From NCBI RefSeq assembly GCF_002093975.1, contig NZ_MSZZ01000010.1, positions 1 to 64,000 of the forward strand: 64,000 bases of DNA. The letters are read 5' to 3'. Below, one piece after another: positions 50,271 through 58,440 of the stretch. Both the position numbers and the translations under genes were made by a program. This DNA is from Thermoactinospora rubra. Lineage in GTDB: Bacteria; Actinomycetota; Actinomycetes; Streptosporangiales; Streptosporangiaceae. The notes below the pieces were generated by a model, which did not search any database, was not told where the DNA came from, and was given only the letters and a program-made list of their open reading frames with translations. Position 1 is the stretch's first letter, and each line of letters opens with the position of its first letter.

Positions 50271-51302
50271 ATGCGCGCTGTGGTGTTCGACCGTTTCGCC
50301 GGCGATCTCGACGTCCGTGAGGTGCCCGAGCCCTCCCCCGCCCCGCACGGCGCGGTCATCCGCGTGGAGGCCACGGGGCTGTGCCGGAGCGACTGGCACG
50401 GTTGGCAGGGCCACGACCCCGACATCACCTCCCTGCCCCACGTGCCCGGCCACGAGCTGGCGGGCGTGGTGGAGGCGGTCGGCCCGCTGGTGCGCGGCCG
50501 GCGTCCCGGCGCCCGGGTGACCGTCCCGTTCGTGTGCGCCTGCGGGTCCTGTACGGCCTGCGCCTCCGGCGACCAGCAGGTGTGCGAGCGGCAGACCCAG
50601 CCGGGCTTCACGCACTGGGGGTCCTTCGCCGAGTACGTGGCGATCGACCACGCCGACGTCAACCTCGTCGAGCTGCCGCAGGACATGCCCTTCGCCACCG
50701 CGGCGGCGCTGGGCTGCCGCTTCGCCACGGCCTTCCGCGCCGTGGTCCAGGTGGGGGGCGTCCGCCCGGGCGAGTGGGTGGCCGTCCACGGCTGCGGCGG
50801 CGTGGGCCTGTCGGCGGTGATGATCGCGGCGGCGGCCGGCGCCCGCGTGGTCGCCGTGGACGTCAGCCCCGAGGCGCTGGAGCTGGCCCGGCAGGCGGGG
50901 GCCGCGCACCTGCTCGACGCCGCCGACGGCCACGCCGCCGACCGGGTGCGGGAGCTGACGGGCGGCGGCGCGGACGTCTCGATCGACGCGCTGGGCAGCG
51001 CGCCCACGTGCGCGGCGTCCATCCTCGGGCTGCGGCGGCGCGGCCGGCACGTCCAGGTCGGCCTGCTGCCGGGCGGGCAGACGCCGGTGCCCATGGACCG
51101 CGTCATCGGCTACGAGCTGCGGGTGCTCGGCAGCCATGGCATGGCCGCGCACGCCTACGGGCCCATGCTGGAGCTCATCCGGGCCGGGACGCTCCACCCC
51201 GAGCGGCTGGTCACGCGCACGATCGGGCTGGCGGAGGCAGGCGAGGCGCTGGCGTCGATCGGGTCGGTGCCCGGGGTCACGATGATCCTCCCCCGGGCCT
51301 GA
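50271..51302 (+). CDS. zinc-dependent alcohol dehydrogenase
   Basis: 343 residues, medium-chain dehydrogenase. Catalytic zinc ligands C38 (GLCRSDWHGW) and H61-E62 (GHELAGVVEAVG); structural zinc Cys cluster at 89-105 (CACGSCTAC then C105). NAD(P)-binding VHGCGGVGLSAVMIAAAAGA and VVAVDVSPEALELA (Asp after the second strand favours NAD). Follows the XRE gene by 16 bases and could be co-transcribed with it. Confidence 0.93.
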   Translation: MRAVVFDRFAGDLDVREVPEPSPAPHGAVIRVEATGLCRSDWHGWQGHDPDITSLPHVPGHELAGVVEAVGPLVRGRRPGARVTVPFVCACGSCTACASGDQQVCERQTQPGFTHWGSFAEYVAIDHADVNLVELPQDMPFATAAALGCRFATAFRAVVQVGGVRPGEWVAVHGCGGVGLSAVMIAAAAGARVVAVDVSPEALELARQAGAAHLLDAADGHAADRVRELTGGGADVSIDALGSAPTCAASILGLRRRGRHVQVGLLPGGQTPVPMDRVIGYELRVLGSHGMAAHAYGPMLELIRAGTLHPERLVTRTIGLAEAGEALASIGSVPGVTMILPRA

Positions 51303-51305
51303 CGA

Positions 51306-51773
51306 TCAGGGCCGGTACGGCGGGGCGACACCCCAGCCCCAGCGGGGCACCGGCGCGTCCTTCACGACGGCGGCGCCGGGCTGGGAGTTGTGCAGGGCCA
51401 GCCGGGTGCCCCATTCGACGTAGCCGGCGAAGGCGGCGCGGAACTCGGGGTCGCCCGGCAGGCCGGCCTCGTCGGCGGCGTCCATGAGGAGGTCGACCCA
51501 GCGGCGGCGCTGCTGCTCGGTGATGGCCTTGCCCAGGTGCTTGGCGAGCATGTGCGGGTAGCCGCCGCGCTCCCTGGTGTAGCGGTCGGGGCCACCGAAC
51601 ACCTCGCCGAGCCACATGGCCACGTAGCGTGGGTGGTCGGGGTCCATGTGCGCGAACAGCGGCCCGACCAGCTCGTCCTGCTTGACCTTCGCGTAGAACG
51701 CCTCGGTGAGCCGCTCGAACGCCTGCGCGCCGCCCGCCCACTCGTACAGCGTCGGCACCGGTTCATTGATCAT
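51306..51773 (-). CDS. truncated haemoglobin, group II (GlbO type)
   Basis: 155 residues. Group II trHb features: LYEWAGGAQAFERLTEAFYAKV (helices A/B), LFAHMDPDHPRYVAMWLGEVFGG (E region with distal pocket), proximal His in GGYPHMLAKHLGKAI, and the conserved Trp in YVEWGTRLALHNSQPG. Binds haem and O2/NO; roles in oxidative or nitrosative defence. No ribosome site before ATG 51773; the upstream sequence is AT rich with 8-bp direct repeats, so a leaderless mRNA is possible. Converges on the alcohol dehydrogenase with 3 bases between. Confidence 0.93.
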   Translation of the reverse strand: MINEPVPTLYEWAGGAQAFERLTEAFYAKVKQDELVGPLFAHMDPDHPRYVAMWLGEVFGGPDRYTRERGGYPHMLAKHLGKAITEQQRRRWVDLLMDAADEAGLPGDPEFRAAFAGYVEWGTRLALHNSQPGAAVVKDAPVPRWGWGVAPPYRP

Positions 51774-51787
51774 GTAATTATGTAATC
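51772..51787. repeat. AT-rich 8-bp direct repeat upstream of globin gene
   Basis: ATGTAATT then ATGTAATC in tandem, right at the globin start and between the two divergent genes. In such GC-rich DNA this is unusual and may be a promoter -10 element or a regulator site. Confidence 0.4.
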
Positions 51788-51854
51788 ATCCTCATGGCCG
51801 TGGCCGCAAGGCCGCAAACGCCGTCACCTGGTGATCCCACGGGAGGTCATGGGT

Positions 51855-52523
51855 ATGCCCCCAAGCATGATCTTCTGGAGGCGCTTGGTGGAAATAGCGG
51901 TCATGACCCTTCTCGCCCTTCCCGTCACCGCCGTCGCCACCTCCCCGGCGGCGGCCGAGCCGCGCAAGCAGCGCCAGGCCGAAGCCGCCGCGCTCGCCCG
52001 GCGCATGCTGGCCCAGCTGAAGGTCTCCCGGCCGCTGTCCATCCGCGGCTACAGCCACCGGCGGTTCCAGCCCCGGTGGGCGCACCACAAGGGCAGGTGC
52101 GACGTGCGGGAGGTGGTGCTGGCCCGCCAGGGCCGGGGCGTGCGCAGGAACGCGAGCTGCCATCCGGTCAAGGGCCGCTGGTACAGCCCGTACGACGGCA
52201 AGTGGCTGAAGAGCGAGAAGCTGGTCGACGTGGACCATGTGGTGCCGCTGTCCTACGCCTGGCGCTCGGGGGCCAGCAGGTGGAGCCAGGCGCGGCGGCG
52301 GGCCTTCGCCAACGACCTGACCCGCCCGGAGCTGGTCGTGGTCAGCCACTCGGCCAACATCGCCAAGGGTGGCCAGGGCCCGCAGAGCTGGCGGCCGCAG
52401 CGCCGGCGGTACTGGTGCCGCTACGCCGTCTCATGGATCACCGTGAAGCACCACTACCGGCTCTTCGTCACCCGAAAGGAGAAGGTGGCGCTGCTCAACA
52501 TGCTCCGCACCTGCGGACGGTAG
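51855..52523 (+). CDS. secreted HNH-family nuclease (DUF1524/GmrSD-like)
   Basis: 222 residues from ATG 51855 (GGGAGG 8 bases upstream). A signal peptide (IFWRRLVEIAVMTLLALPVTA then VATSPAAAEP) gives an exported protein. The nuclease core is KLVDVDHVVPLSYAWRSGAS, the D-H-x-V-P-L motif of DUF1524-type HNH nucleases, followed by RRAFANDLTRPELVVVSHSAN and NIAKGGQGPQSW and a final basic segment, with four Cys likely in disulfides or zinc sites. Probably scavenges extracellular DNA or acts in interbacterial or developmental DNA degradation. Confidence 0.88.
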   Translation: MPPSMIFWRRLVEIAVMTLLALPVTAVATSPAAAEPRKQRQAEAAALARRMLAQLKVSRPLSIRGYSHRRFQPRWAHHKGRCDVREVVLARQGRGVRRNASCHPVKGRWYSPYDGKWLKSEKLVDVDHVVPLSYAWRSGASRWSQARRRAFANDLTRPELVVVSHSANIAKGGQGPQSWRPQRRRYWCRYAVSWITVKHHYRLFVTRKEKVALLNMLRTCGR

Positions 52524-52559
52524 CGGCCCTCGCGGCTACAGCGTGATCGCGTTCTTGGC

Positions 52560-52829
52560 GTGCTCGAGGGGCTCGTCGAGGCCAGGCCGCGCGTCGTCGC
52601 GGCGGCCATGGAGCAGGCCCAGGCGGCCACCGGGCAGCCGGACCAGGAGCGGGCCGACGCCCAGATGGGCGCCGTGGACCCGCGGCGGCTGCCGACCTTC
52701 GCCGAGGTGCCGGCGAGCCTGCCGGCCGAGGGCTACGACCTGGACCTGGACGAGTTCTTCGAGTTCGGCCTGCGGCCGCTGCTCGACGGCGTCGAGGCGC
52801 TCATCGCGCGACGCGGAACCACAGGTTGA
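52560..52829 (+). pseudogene. 3' fragment of a TetR-family regulator gene
   Basis: The 89-residue frame (VLEGLVEARPRVVAAAMEQA, then EVPASLPAEGYDLDLDEFF, EFGLRPLLDGVEALIAR) looks like the C-terminal ligand domain of a TetR protein; similar sequence extends upstream to about 52540 (LQRDRVLG) and then meets a stop at the nuclease gene end. There is no HTH, so this is a 5'-truncated remnant. Its end overlaps the convergent reductase gene by 29 bases. Confidence 0.65.
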
Positions 52830-53346
52830 CCGCGTGCGGCGCCTGGGTCACGGCCAGCCGTTCGAGCCTGACGGCGGTCCCGCCGGGGTGGTCGAACAGG
52901 CGGACGCCGTCGCCGAGAAGGACGGGGGCGACGCACACCAGAACCTCGTCCAGCTCGCCCGCCTCCAGGCACTGCCGGGCGACGTCGGCGCCGATGACGT
53001 TGACGTACCCGCCGCCGGCCGCGGCCTTCGCCGTGTCGATGGCGGCGCGCAGGTCCGTGGCGAAGGTCACGCCCGGCACCGGGCCGGCCGGCGGGCGGTG
53101 GGTGAGCACGACCTGCGGCCCCTCCCAGCCGCCGCCGAACGCCTTGCCCTCCCGGCCGGGCTCGCCCTTGTAGGCGTCGTCGCCGCGGAAGCTCCGGTTG
53201 CCCACGAGGAGGGCGCCGACCTGGGGGACGAGGTCGTCGACCGTGGGGTTGGGGCCGAGGTGCTCGCGCAGCCACGCCATGGAGCCGCCCGGCCCGGCGA
53301 TGAACCCGTCGAGCGACATCGTGGCGGAATACAGCAGCTTGCTCAT
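52801..53346 (-). CDS. dihydrofolate reductase-like / RibD C-terminal family protein
   Basis: 181 residues, DHFR-fold of the RibD_C kind: KLLYSATMSLDGFIAGPGG at the start, ALLVGNRSFRGDD, VVLTHRPPAGPVPGVTF, and the cofactor loop YVNVIGADVARQCLEAGELDEVL then VCVAPVLLGDGVRLF. Probably an NADPH reductase for an unknown small molecule; these occur often beside sigma factors or regulators in actinomycetes. Confidence 0.9.
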   Translation of the reverse strand: MSKLLYSATMSLDGFIAGPGGSMAWLREHLGPNPTVDDLVPQVGALLVGNRSFRGDDAYKGEPGREGKAFGGGWEGPQVVLTHRPPAGPVPGVTFATDLRAAIDTAKAAAGGGYVNVIGADVARQCLEAGELDEVLVCVAPVLLGDGVRLFDHPGGTAVRLERLAVTQAPHAVNLWFRVAR

Positions 53347-53435
53347 GATGGACCCTCCGTCTGTTCAGGCAGCTACGAGCAGTCCTCCATGTGACGGCGG
53401 GCCGGGCGGAAACTCATCGGTCTCATCGGCTGGTC

Positions 53436-54354
53436 TCATCGGTGCGGGCTCTGCCACCCCGGCGGCAGGCCGAAGAGCGCGAACAGCCGGGGTTCGTGGA
53501 AGGCGACCGCCTCCGCGACGAGGTCGCTCTCGATCCGCAGCACCGAGATCGCGAAGGCCCGGTGGCCGGGGTCGTGCCGGCCCCGCACGTAGGCCGCCAC
53601 CGCCGGCTGCCCGTTGGCCCGGGTGGGGACCATGCGGAAGCGGCCCACGTAGTCGGGCGAGCGCGGATCCCAGCCGGCCGCCAGGGCCGCCAGCACCGCC
53701 TCGCGCCCCTGGAACCACACCGGCCAGGGCGGCATCGAGGTCCGCACGTCCTCGGCCAGCAGGGCGGCGACCGCGGCCAGGTCCGCGCGTTCCATCGCGG
53801 CCATGTAGCGTCTCAGCACCGCGCGCTCCCGGTCGGTGGGCCGGGCGGCCGGCGCCCAGTCCGCGCGGCGCTCGGGAAGGCGTTCCCGCAGCGTCGCCCT
53901 GGCCCGCTGCAGGGCGCTGGTGACCGAGGCCACGCTGCTGTCCAGCAGGTCCGCGACCTGCCTGGCGGGCCAGCCGAGGACGTCGCACAGGATCAGCGCC
54001 GCGCGCTGGCGGGGCGGCAGGTGCTGGATCGCGGCCAGGAACGCCAGCTCGATCGTCTCCCTGGCGACGATCGCGGCCTCCGGCTCGCTGTCGCCGGGTT
54101 GCCACAGCCGGTCGGGAAACGGCTGCACCCACGCGACGCCGGAGCGGGCCGGCAGGGGCGCGAGCGGATCGGACGGCCCGGACAGGTCCTGGGGAAGCAC
54201 CCTGCGCGCCCGGCCGTCCAGGGCGTCCAGGCAGGCGTTGGTCGCGATCCGGTACAGCCATGCCCGGAAGGTCGAGCGCCGCCTCGTCGCCCGCCGCCGC
54301 CGCGGTCAGCAGGGCGTCGTCGTCCTGGACGGAGGAACCGTGCGTGGAGCCCAC
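53436..54354 (-). pseudogene. SigG-like ECF sigma factor gene with internal deletion
   Basis: The 5' part from GTG 54354 reads MGSTHGSSVQDDDALLTAA, ending in AAAGDEAAL, a normal ECF start. The 3' part in another frame reads RSTFRAWLYRIATNACLDAL, then region 4 (AFLAAIQHLPPRQRAALILC, DVLGWPARQVADLLDSSVAS) and a SnoaL-like C-terminal domain ending HEPRLFALFGLPPGW. Between them, near 54270, region 2.1-2.2 (about 50 residues) is absent and the frame shifts. As read, no functional core-binding region can be made. If not a sequencing or assembly error, this is a pseudogene; a start at 54200 would yield a region 4 plus SnoaL fragment. Confidence 0.75.
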
Positions 54355-54433
54355 CTCCCCATCCTCCCAGGGGACCGGGGTCCTCCACGAAAAACGCTTG
54401 CCCCGCCCGGACGCCGCTGACAGCATCTCCGCC

Positions 54434-55273
54434 ATGCCTGTCTTCTCCGCCCACGACGGAACCGGCCTCGCCTACCACGTGCTCGGAGAGGGCGCGCCGG
54501 TGGTCTGCCTCCCGGGCGGTCCCATGCAGGACTCGGACTACCTCGGCGACCTCGGCGGCCTGTCGGCCCACCGGCGGCTGATCATGCTGGATCCCCGGGG
54601 CGCAGGCGGCTCCGCCGTACCCCAGGACACCGCCTCCTACCGCTGCGACCGGCTCGTCGGCGACGTCGAGGCCCTGCGCGAGCACCTCGGCCTCGACCGG
54701 ATCGACCTGCTCGCCCACTCCGCGGGAGCCAACCTCGCGGTGCTGTACGCGGCCCGGCACCCCGAGCGCGTCGGCAGGCTCGCCCTGATCGCGCCCAGCA
54801 CCAGGGCCGTCGGCATCGAGGCCGACGGGGAGTCGCGGCTGGCGGTCGCGCGGCTGCGCGAGGGCGAGCCCTGGTACGGCGCCGCCTTCGCCGCCCTGGA
54901 GGCGATCATGTCCGGCAACGCCACCGGCCACAGCCGCAAGGCCATCGAGCCCTTCTTCTACGGCCGATGGGACGCGGCGGCCCAGGCCCACCAGGCGGCC
55001 CAGGACGGCCGCCGCAACGAGGAAGCCGCCGCCGCCTTCGGCGCCGAGGGCGCCTTCGACCCCGCCGCCACCCGCGCGGCCCTGGCCGGGCTGGCCGCGC
55101 CGGTGCTGCTGCTCGCCGGAGAGGTGGACCTGAACACGCCGCCGAGCGCCGCGGCCGGCTTCGCCGCGCTGTTCCCGGACGCCGAGTTCGTCGTCCAGCC
55201 GGGGGCCGGGCACTTCCCGTGGCTCGACGACGCCGATCGGTTCGTGGCGACGACCGCGAGGTTCCTGGGATAG
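54434..55273 (+). CDS. alpha/beta hydrolase, proline-iminopeptidase-like
   Basis: 279 residues from ATG 54434. Oxyanion/strand motif VVCLPGGPMQDSDYLGDLGG and DPRGAGGSA, nucleophile Ser in LLAHSAGANLAVLYAARHPE, acid in LLLAGEVDLNTPPS, His in VQPGAGHFPWLDDAD. The GGP and DPRGAGxS motifs recall proline iminopeptidases and lactonases; substrate unknown. Divergent from the broken sigma gene, which may have regulated it. Confidence 0.9.
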   Translation: MPVFSAHDGTGLAYHVLGEGAPVVCLPGGPMQDSDYLGDLGGLSAHRRLIMLDPRGAGGSAVPQDTASYRCDRLVGDVEALREHLGLDRIDLLAHSAGANLAVLYAARHPERVGRLALIAPSTRAVGIEADGESRLAVARLREGEPWYGAAFAALEAIMSGNATGHSRKAIEPFFYGRWDAAAQAHQAAQDGRRNEEAAAAFGAEGAFDPAATRAALAGLAAPVLLLAGEVDLNTPPSAAAGFAALFPDAEFVVQPGAGHFPWLDDADRFVATTARFLG

Positions 55274-55356
55274 GGCCGCCCGGTTCGCCGTCGGCGGTGA
55301 GCGGACGGGCGACGGCTACTGGCACCTCCTCCTCAGACCGGCGGCACGTGCGTGAG

Positions 55357-57111
55357 TCAGGCCCGAGCCGGGCCGAGGATCGCCTGGAGGGCCCGAGACA
55401 GCCGGGCCGACGGGTCGGTGTCGTCGAAGGCGCGCCAGGCGACGACCCGGTCCGGGCGGACCAGGACCGCGCCGTGCGCGGGATGGCCGCGGTGGCGCGT
55501 CCAGGTGGAGCGCGGGTCGAGCAGGTCGCCGTCCAGGTGGCCGACGCGGACGGCGTCCAGCGGCCATGTACCGGACAATTTGCCCGCGGCTGCGCACCAG
55601 TCCTGGCCGTCTTCGCCCGCGATGAGCAGGAAGCGGCCGGGCCGCACGAGGTCGTGGGTGGACAGGCGGCGGCCGTCGTCGTCTTCAAGCCAGGCGTGCG
55701 GCAGTGGATGGCCGGGGCGGGCGCACGGCTGGTAGAGGCGGATGGGGTCGGGGTTGTCCGGGTCCGGGGTGCCGTCGGGGACGACGGCGGCCGAGGCGTA
55801 GGTGTAGCCGTACTCGATGTTGTGCTCGTTGAACTCCATCGACTGGCCGGCGATGGCGCGGCGGACCCGGCGGGCGTGCCCGGCGTCCTCGGGCAGGCCG
55901 CTCCACAGGCGGCGCATGTGCCGCCAGTTCGTCTCGGCGTCGGCGCCGGAGGAGATGCCGGCGGTCTGGGCGGTGACGATGTGGTTGAGCGCGTTCTCGA
56001 CCGAGCGTTGCACGTTGCGCGCGGCAACCGGCCTGCGTTCGGGCTCGTAGGTGTCCAGCAGCCGCTCGCCGGCCTGGCCGAAGACCACGAGAGCGAGCTT
56101 CCAGGCCAGGTTGGCTGCGTCCTGGATGGCGGCGTTCAGGCCCAGGCCGCCGGTGGGCGGGTGGCGGTGGGCGGCGTCGCCGAGCAGGAAGACGCGGCCG
56201 TCGCGGAAGCGGTCGGCGACCACGCCCTCGATGGACCAGCGGGTGACGAGGTGCACGGCAAGCGGATGTTCACCCAGGCCCAGCGCGGCGCGCAGGTCGG
56301 CGATCACTTCCTCGTCGTCGAGGCCGCGCGGGTCGTCGCCGGCATAGTTGAGGTGGACGACCCACTCCTCGGAGTCGGGGCCCCAGCGGCCGGGGCCCAT
56401 GGGGACCATGGTGGCGCCGCCCCCTGTGTGCGGGAGGACCAGCCAGCGGATGAGCACCTCGGGGTCGCGGGCCCAGGCCGACAGGTCCGCCGTCAGGTGG
56501 ACGGAGACGATGCGGGCCAAGTCGCGGGCGCCGTCCATGCGGATGCCGAGGTGCCTGCCGACGGTCCTGCCGCCGTCGCATGCCAGCAGGTAGCGGGCGC
56601 GCACCTGGTAGGACCGGCCGCTGTCGCGGTCCAGGACGGTGGCGGTGACCCCGTCGGCGTCCTGGGTGAAGACGGTCAGTTCGTGGTGGAAGCGGACGCG
56701 GCCGGGGGCGAGTTCTTCGGCGCGGGCCTTGAGGACGGGCTCCAGCCTGATCTGCGGCAGGTTGGTCGGGCGCTGCGGGCTGGCGGCGGCCCAGTCGGGG
56801 GACAGGCCCCCGCAGCCCCAGGATTCGATCAGGCCGAAGCGCCTGCCGTAGTCGTCGGCCGGGCCGGCGAGACCGGCGTACCAGCCGGAGTAGCGCATGT
56901 GCTCCGGCGGGGTGCCGCGCTCGTAGACGGTCTCGGCGATGCCGAGGGCGGCGTAGATCTCCATGGTTCGCTGGTTGAGCAGGTGGGCCTTGGGCAGCGC
57001 CGAGGTGGTCGGCAGCGCACTGACGAGCAGCGAGTCGACGCCGAGGCGCGACAACAGCATGGAGGCGGTCAGGCCGGCGCCACCGCCGCCCACGATCAGC
57101 ACGTCATGCAT
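55357..57111 (-). CDS. FAD-dependent aromatic monooxygenase (TfdB/PheA class)
   Basis: 584 residues, cytoplasmic group A flavin monooxygenase. FAD site VLIVGGGGAGLTASMLLSRL at the N-terminus, LLACDGGRTVGRHLGIR (DG motif), and GRVFLLGDAAHRHPPTGGLG then NAAIQDAANLAWKLALV (GD motif). The C-terminal thioredoxin-like domain (about 430-584) matches phenol hydroxylase and 2,4-dichlorophenol monooxygenase relatives. Hydroxylates an aromatic ring using NAD(P)H and O2. Last gene of a catabolic operon; overlaps the amidohydrolase gene by 8 bases. Confidence 0.93.
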   Translation of the reverse strand: MHDVLIVGGGGAGLTASMLLSRLGVDSLLVSALPTTSALPKAHLLNQRTMEIYAALGIAETVYERGTPPEHMRYSGWYAGLAGPADDYGRRFGLIESWGCGGLSPDWAAASPQRPTNLPQIRLEPVLKARAEELAPGRVRFHHELTVFTQDADGVTATVLDRDSGRSYQVRARYLLACDGGRTVGRHLGIRMDGARDLARIVSVHLTADLSAWARDPEVLIRWLVLPHTGGGATMVPMGPGRWGPDSEEWVVHLNYAGDDPRGLDDEEVIADLRAALGLGEHPLAVHLVTRWSIEGVVADRFRDGRVFLLGDAAHRHPPTGGLGLNAAIQDAANLAWKLALVVFGQAGERLLDTYEPERRPVAARNVQRSVENALNHIVTAQTAGISSGADAETNWRHMRRLWSGLPEDAGHARRVRRAIAGQSMEFNEHNIEYGYTYASAAVVPDGTPDPDNPDPIRLYQPCARPGHPLPHAWLEDDDGRRLSTHDLVRPGRFLLIAGEDGQDWCAAAGKLSGTWPLDAVRVGHLDGDLLDPRSTWTRHRGHPAHGAVLVRPDRVVAWRAFDDTDPSARLSRALQAILGPARA

Positions 57112-58024
57112 GGGGTGTCTCCTTGAGACGGGGGAAGAGCGCGTGGGCGTTGCGGTGGTTGATGTCCGCGTCGTCGGCCCAGGTGGTGAAGTAGGCGACG
57201 GCCGGTTCCGGCGCGAAGGGCCAGTCGCTGCCGTACAGCACGTGACCGGGCTTGGCGAAGGCCAGCAGGGAGGGCAGCGCGGCGGGGCTGGAGGACAGGG
57301 CCGTGTCGAAGTAGAAGCCGCTCAGGTCGTCCAGGATCTGGTCCAGGTCGCGGCCGGTCTCGGCGAACAGGGTGATCGCCAGCCGGTGCGCGGCGTACGG
57401 GACAAAGCCTCCGGCGTGGGAGAGGATGAAGCGGATGTTCGGGAAACGCCGTGGCACGTCATGCCTGACCAGGGTGAAGGCGGCACGGGTGGTGTCGAGC
57501 AGGAAGTCGGCGGCGAACGGCGGGATGCCCTCCATCACCGGCCCGGGCAGCTGGGCGGGGTGGACGAAGGCGACGGCGGCGTGCTCGTCCAGCACGGCCA
57601 TGAGCGGATCGAAAGCCGGATCCCCCAGATAGACACCTTGGCTGTTGGCCAGCAGCATGACCCCGTCGGCCGCCAGCTCGCCCAGCGCGTGCCGCGCCTC
57701 GGTGATGGCGGCCGCGACGTCCGGCAGGGTGAGCGTGGCGAAGAATCCGAACCGGCCGGGATGCTCGGCGGCAAGCCGTGCGCCGCATTCGTTGGCCTGC
57801 CGGGCCACCGACGCGGCGTCGGCGCCGTCGTCCAGGTACGCGCCCGGCGTGGTGAGCGACAGGATGGCGGTCGCGATGCCCTGGCGGTCCATCAGCTCTA
57901 GCGCCTCGGCCGGGCTCCACCCCGGCAGCGGCCGGCCGCCGGGCGCGTCGACGCCGTGAGAGCGCAGCCACCGCGCGTACGGCTCGGGAATCATGTGCTG
58001 ATGCACGTCGATCCGTGCTGTCAT
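57104..58024 (-). CDS. amidohydrolase-family protein (ACMSD-like decarboxylase/hydrolase)
   Basis: 306 residues. Metal-binding H8-x-H10 in IDVHQHMIPEPYARW, HPAQLPG, a second His in ILSHAGGFVPYAAHR and Asp in VLYGSDWPFAPE, matching the amidohydrolase-2 (ACMSD / gamma-resorcylate decarboxylase) subgroup. Such enzymes decarboxylate or hydrolyse aromatic-derived acids. ATG 58024 overlaps the PPOX gene stop. Confidence 0.92.
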   Translation of the reverse strand: MTARIDVHQHMIPEPYARWLRSHGVDAPGGRPLPGWSPAEALELMDRQGIATAILSLTTPGAYLDDGADAASVARQANECGARLAAEHPGRFGFFATLTLPDVAAAITEARHALGELAADGVMLLANSQGVYLGDPAFDPLMAVLDEHAAVAFVHPAQLPGPVMEGIPPFAADFLLDTTRAAFTLVRHDVPRRFPNIRFILSHAGGFVPYAAHRLAITLFAETGRDLDQILDDLSGFYFDTALSSSPAALPSLLAFAKPGHVLYGSDWPFAPEPAVAYFTTWADDADINHRNAHALFPRLKETPHA

Positions 58025-58440
58025 GTCTGCTCCAGGTAGCTCGCGCCGTAGACGCGCTCGACGGTGATCTCCAGGACGACACGGTTCATGGTGGCCAGGT
58101 CCGCGTCGCTCATCAGCTCGACCGGCCGCCCACCGATGCGGGACCAGACGAGGGCGGTGTCGGCGCCGATGCCTGTGCTCCGGATCCGGGCGGCGCCCTC
58201 CAAGGTCACCGAGGGGTACGGCGCAGCCGTGCCGACCACGCACAACGAGGCGCGGCCGGCGCGTTGCACGTCCCCGGCCTTGCCCCGCGCGGGTTCGGTG
58301 GAGATGAGCAGGCGGTTGCCGTCCAGCGCGAAATAGACGACCGACTGCCGCACCCCGCCACCGGGCCGGGTGGTGGCCAGCACGCCTACCGGGCGCCGGG
58401 TGAGGAAGTCGCGGACGACGGGTTCGATGTGGCAGGTCAT
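58021..58440 (-). CDS. PPOX-class flavin/F420-binding protein
   Basis: 139 residues, split-beta-barrel flavin-binding fold. VRDFLTRRPVGVLATTRPGGG then VRQSVVYFALDGNRLLISTE, KAGDVQRAGRASLCVVG and VTLEGAARI are typical of pyridoxamine-5'-phosphate-oxidase-like, F420- or FMN-dependent proteins. May reduce a pathway intermediate or supply reduced flavin. Overlaps both neighbours by 4 bases. Confidence 0.9.
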   Translation of the reverse strand: MTCHIEPVVRDFLTRRPVGVLATTRPGGGVRQSVVYFALDGNRLLISTEPARGKAGDVQRAGRASLCVVGTAAPYPSVTLEGAARIRSTGIGADTALVWSRIGGRPVELMSDADLATMNRVVLEITVERVYGASYLEQT

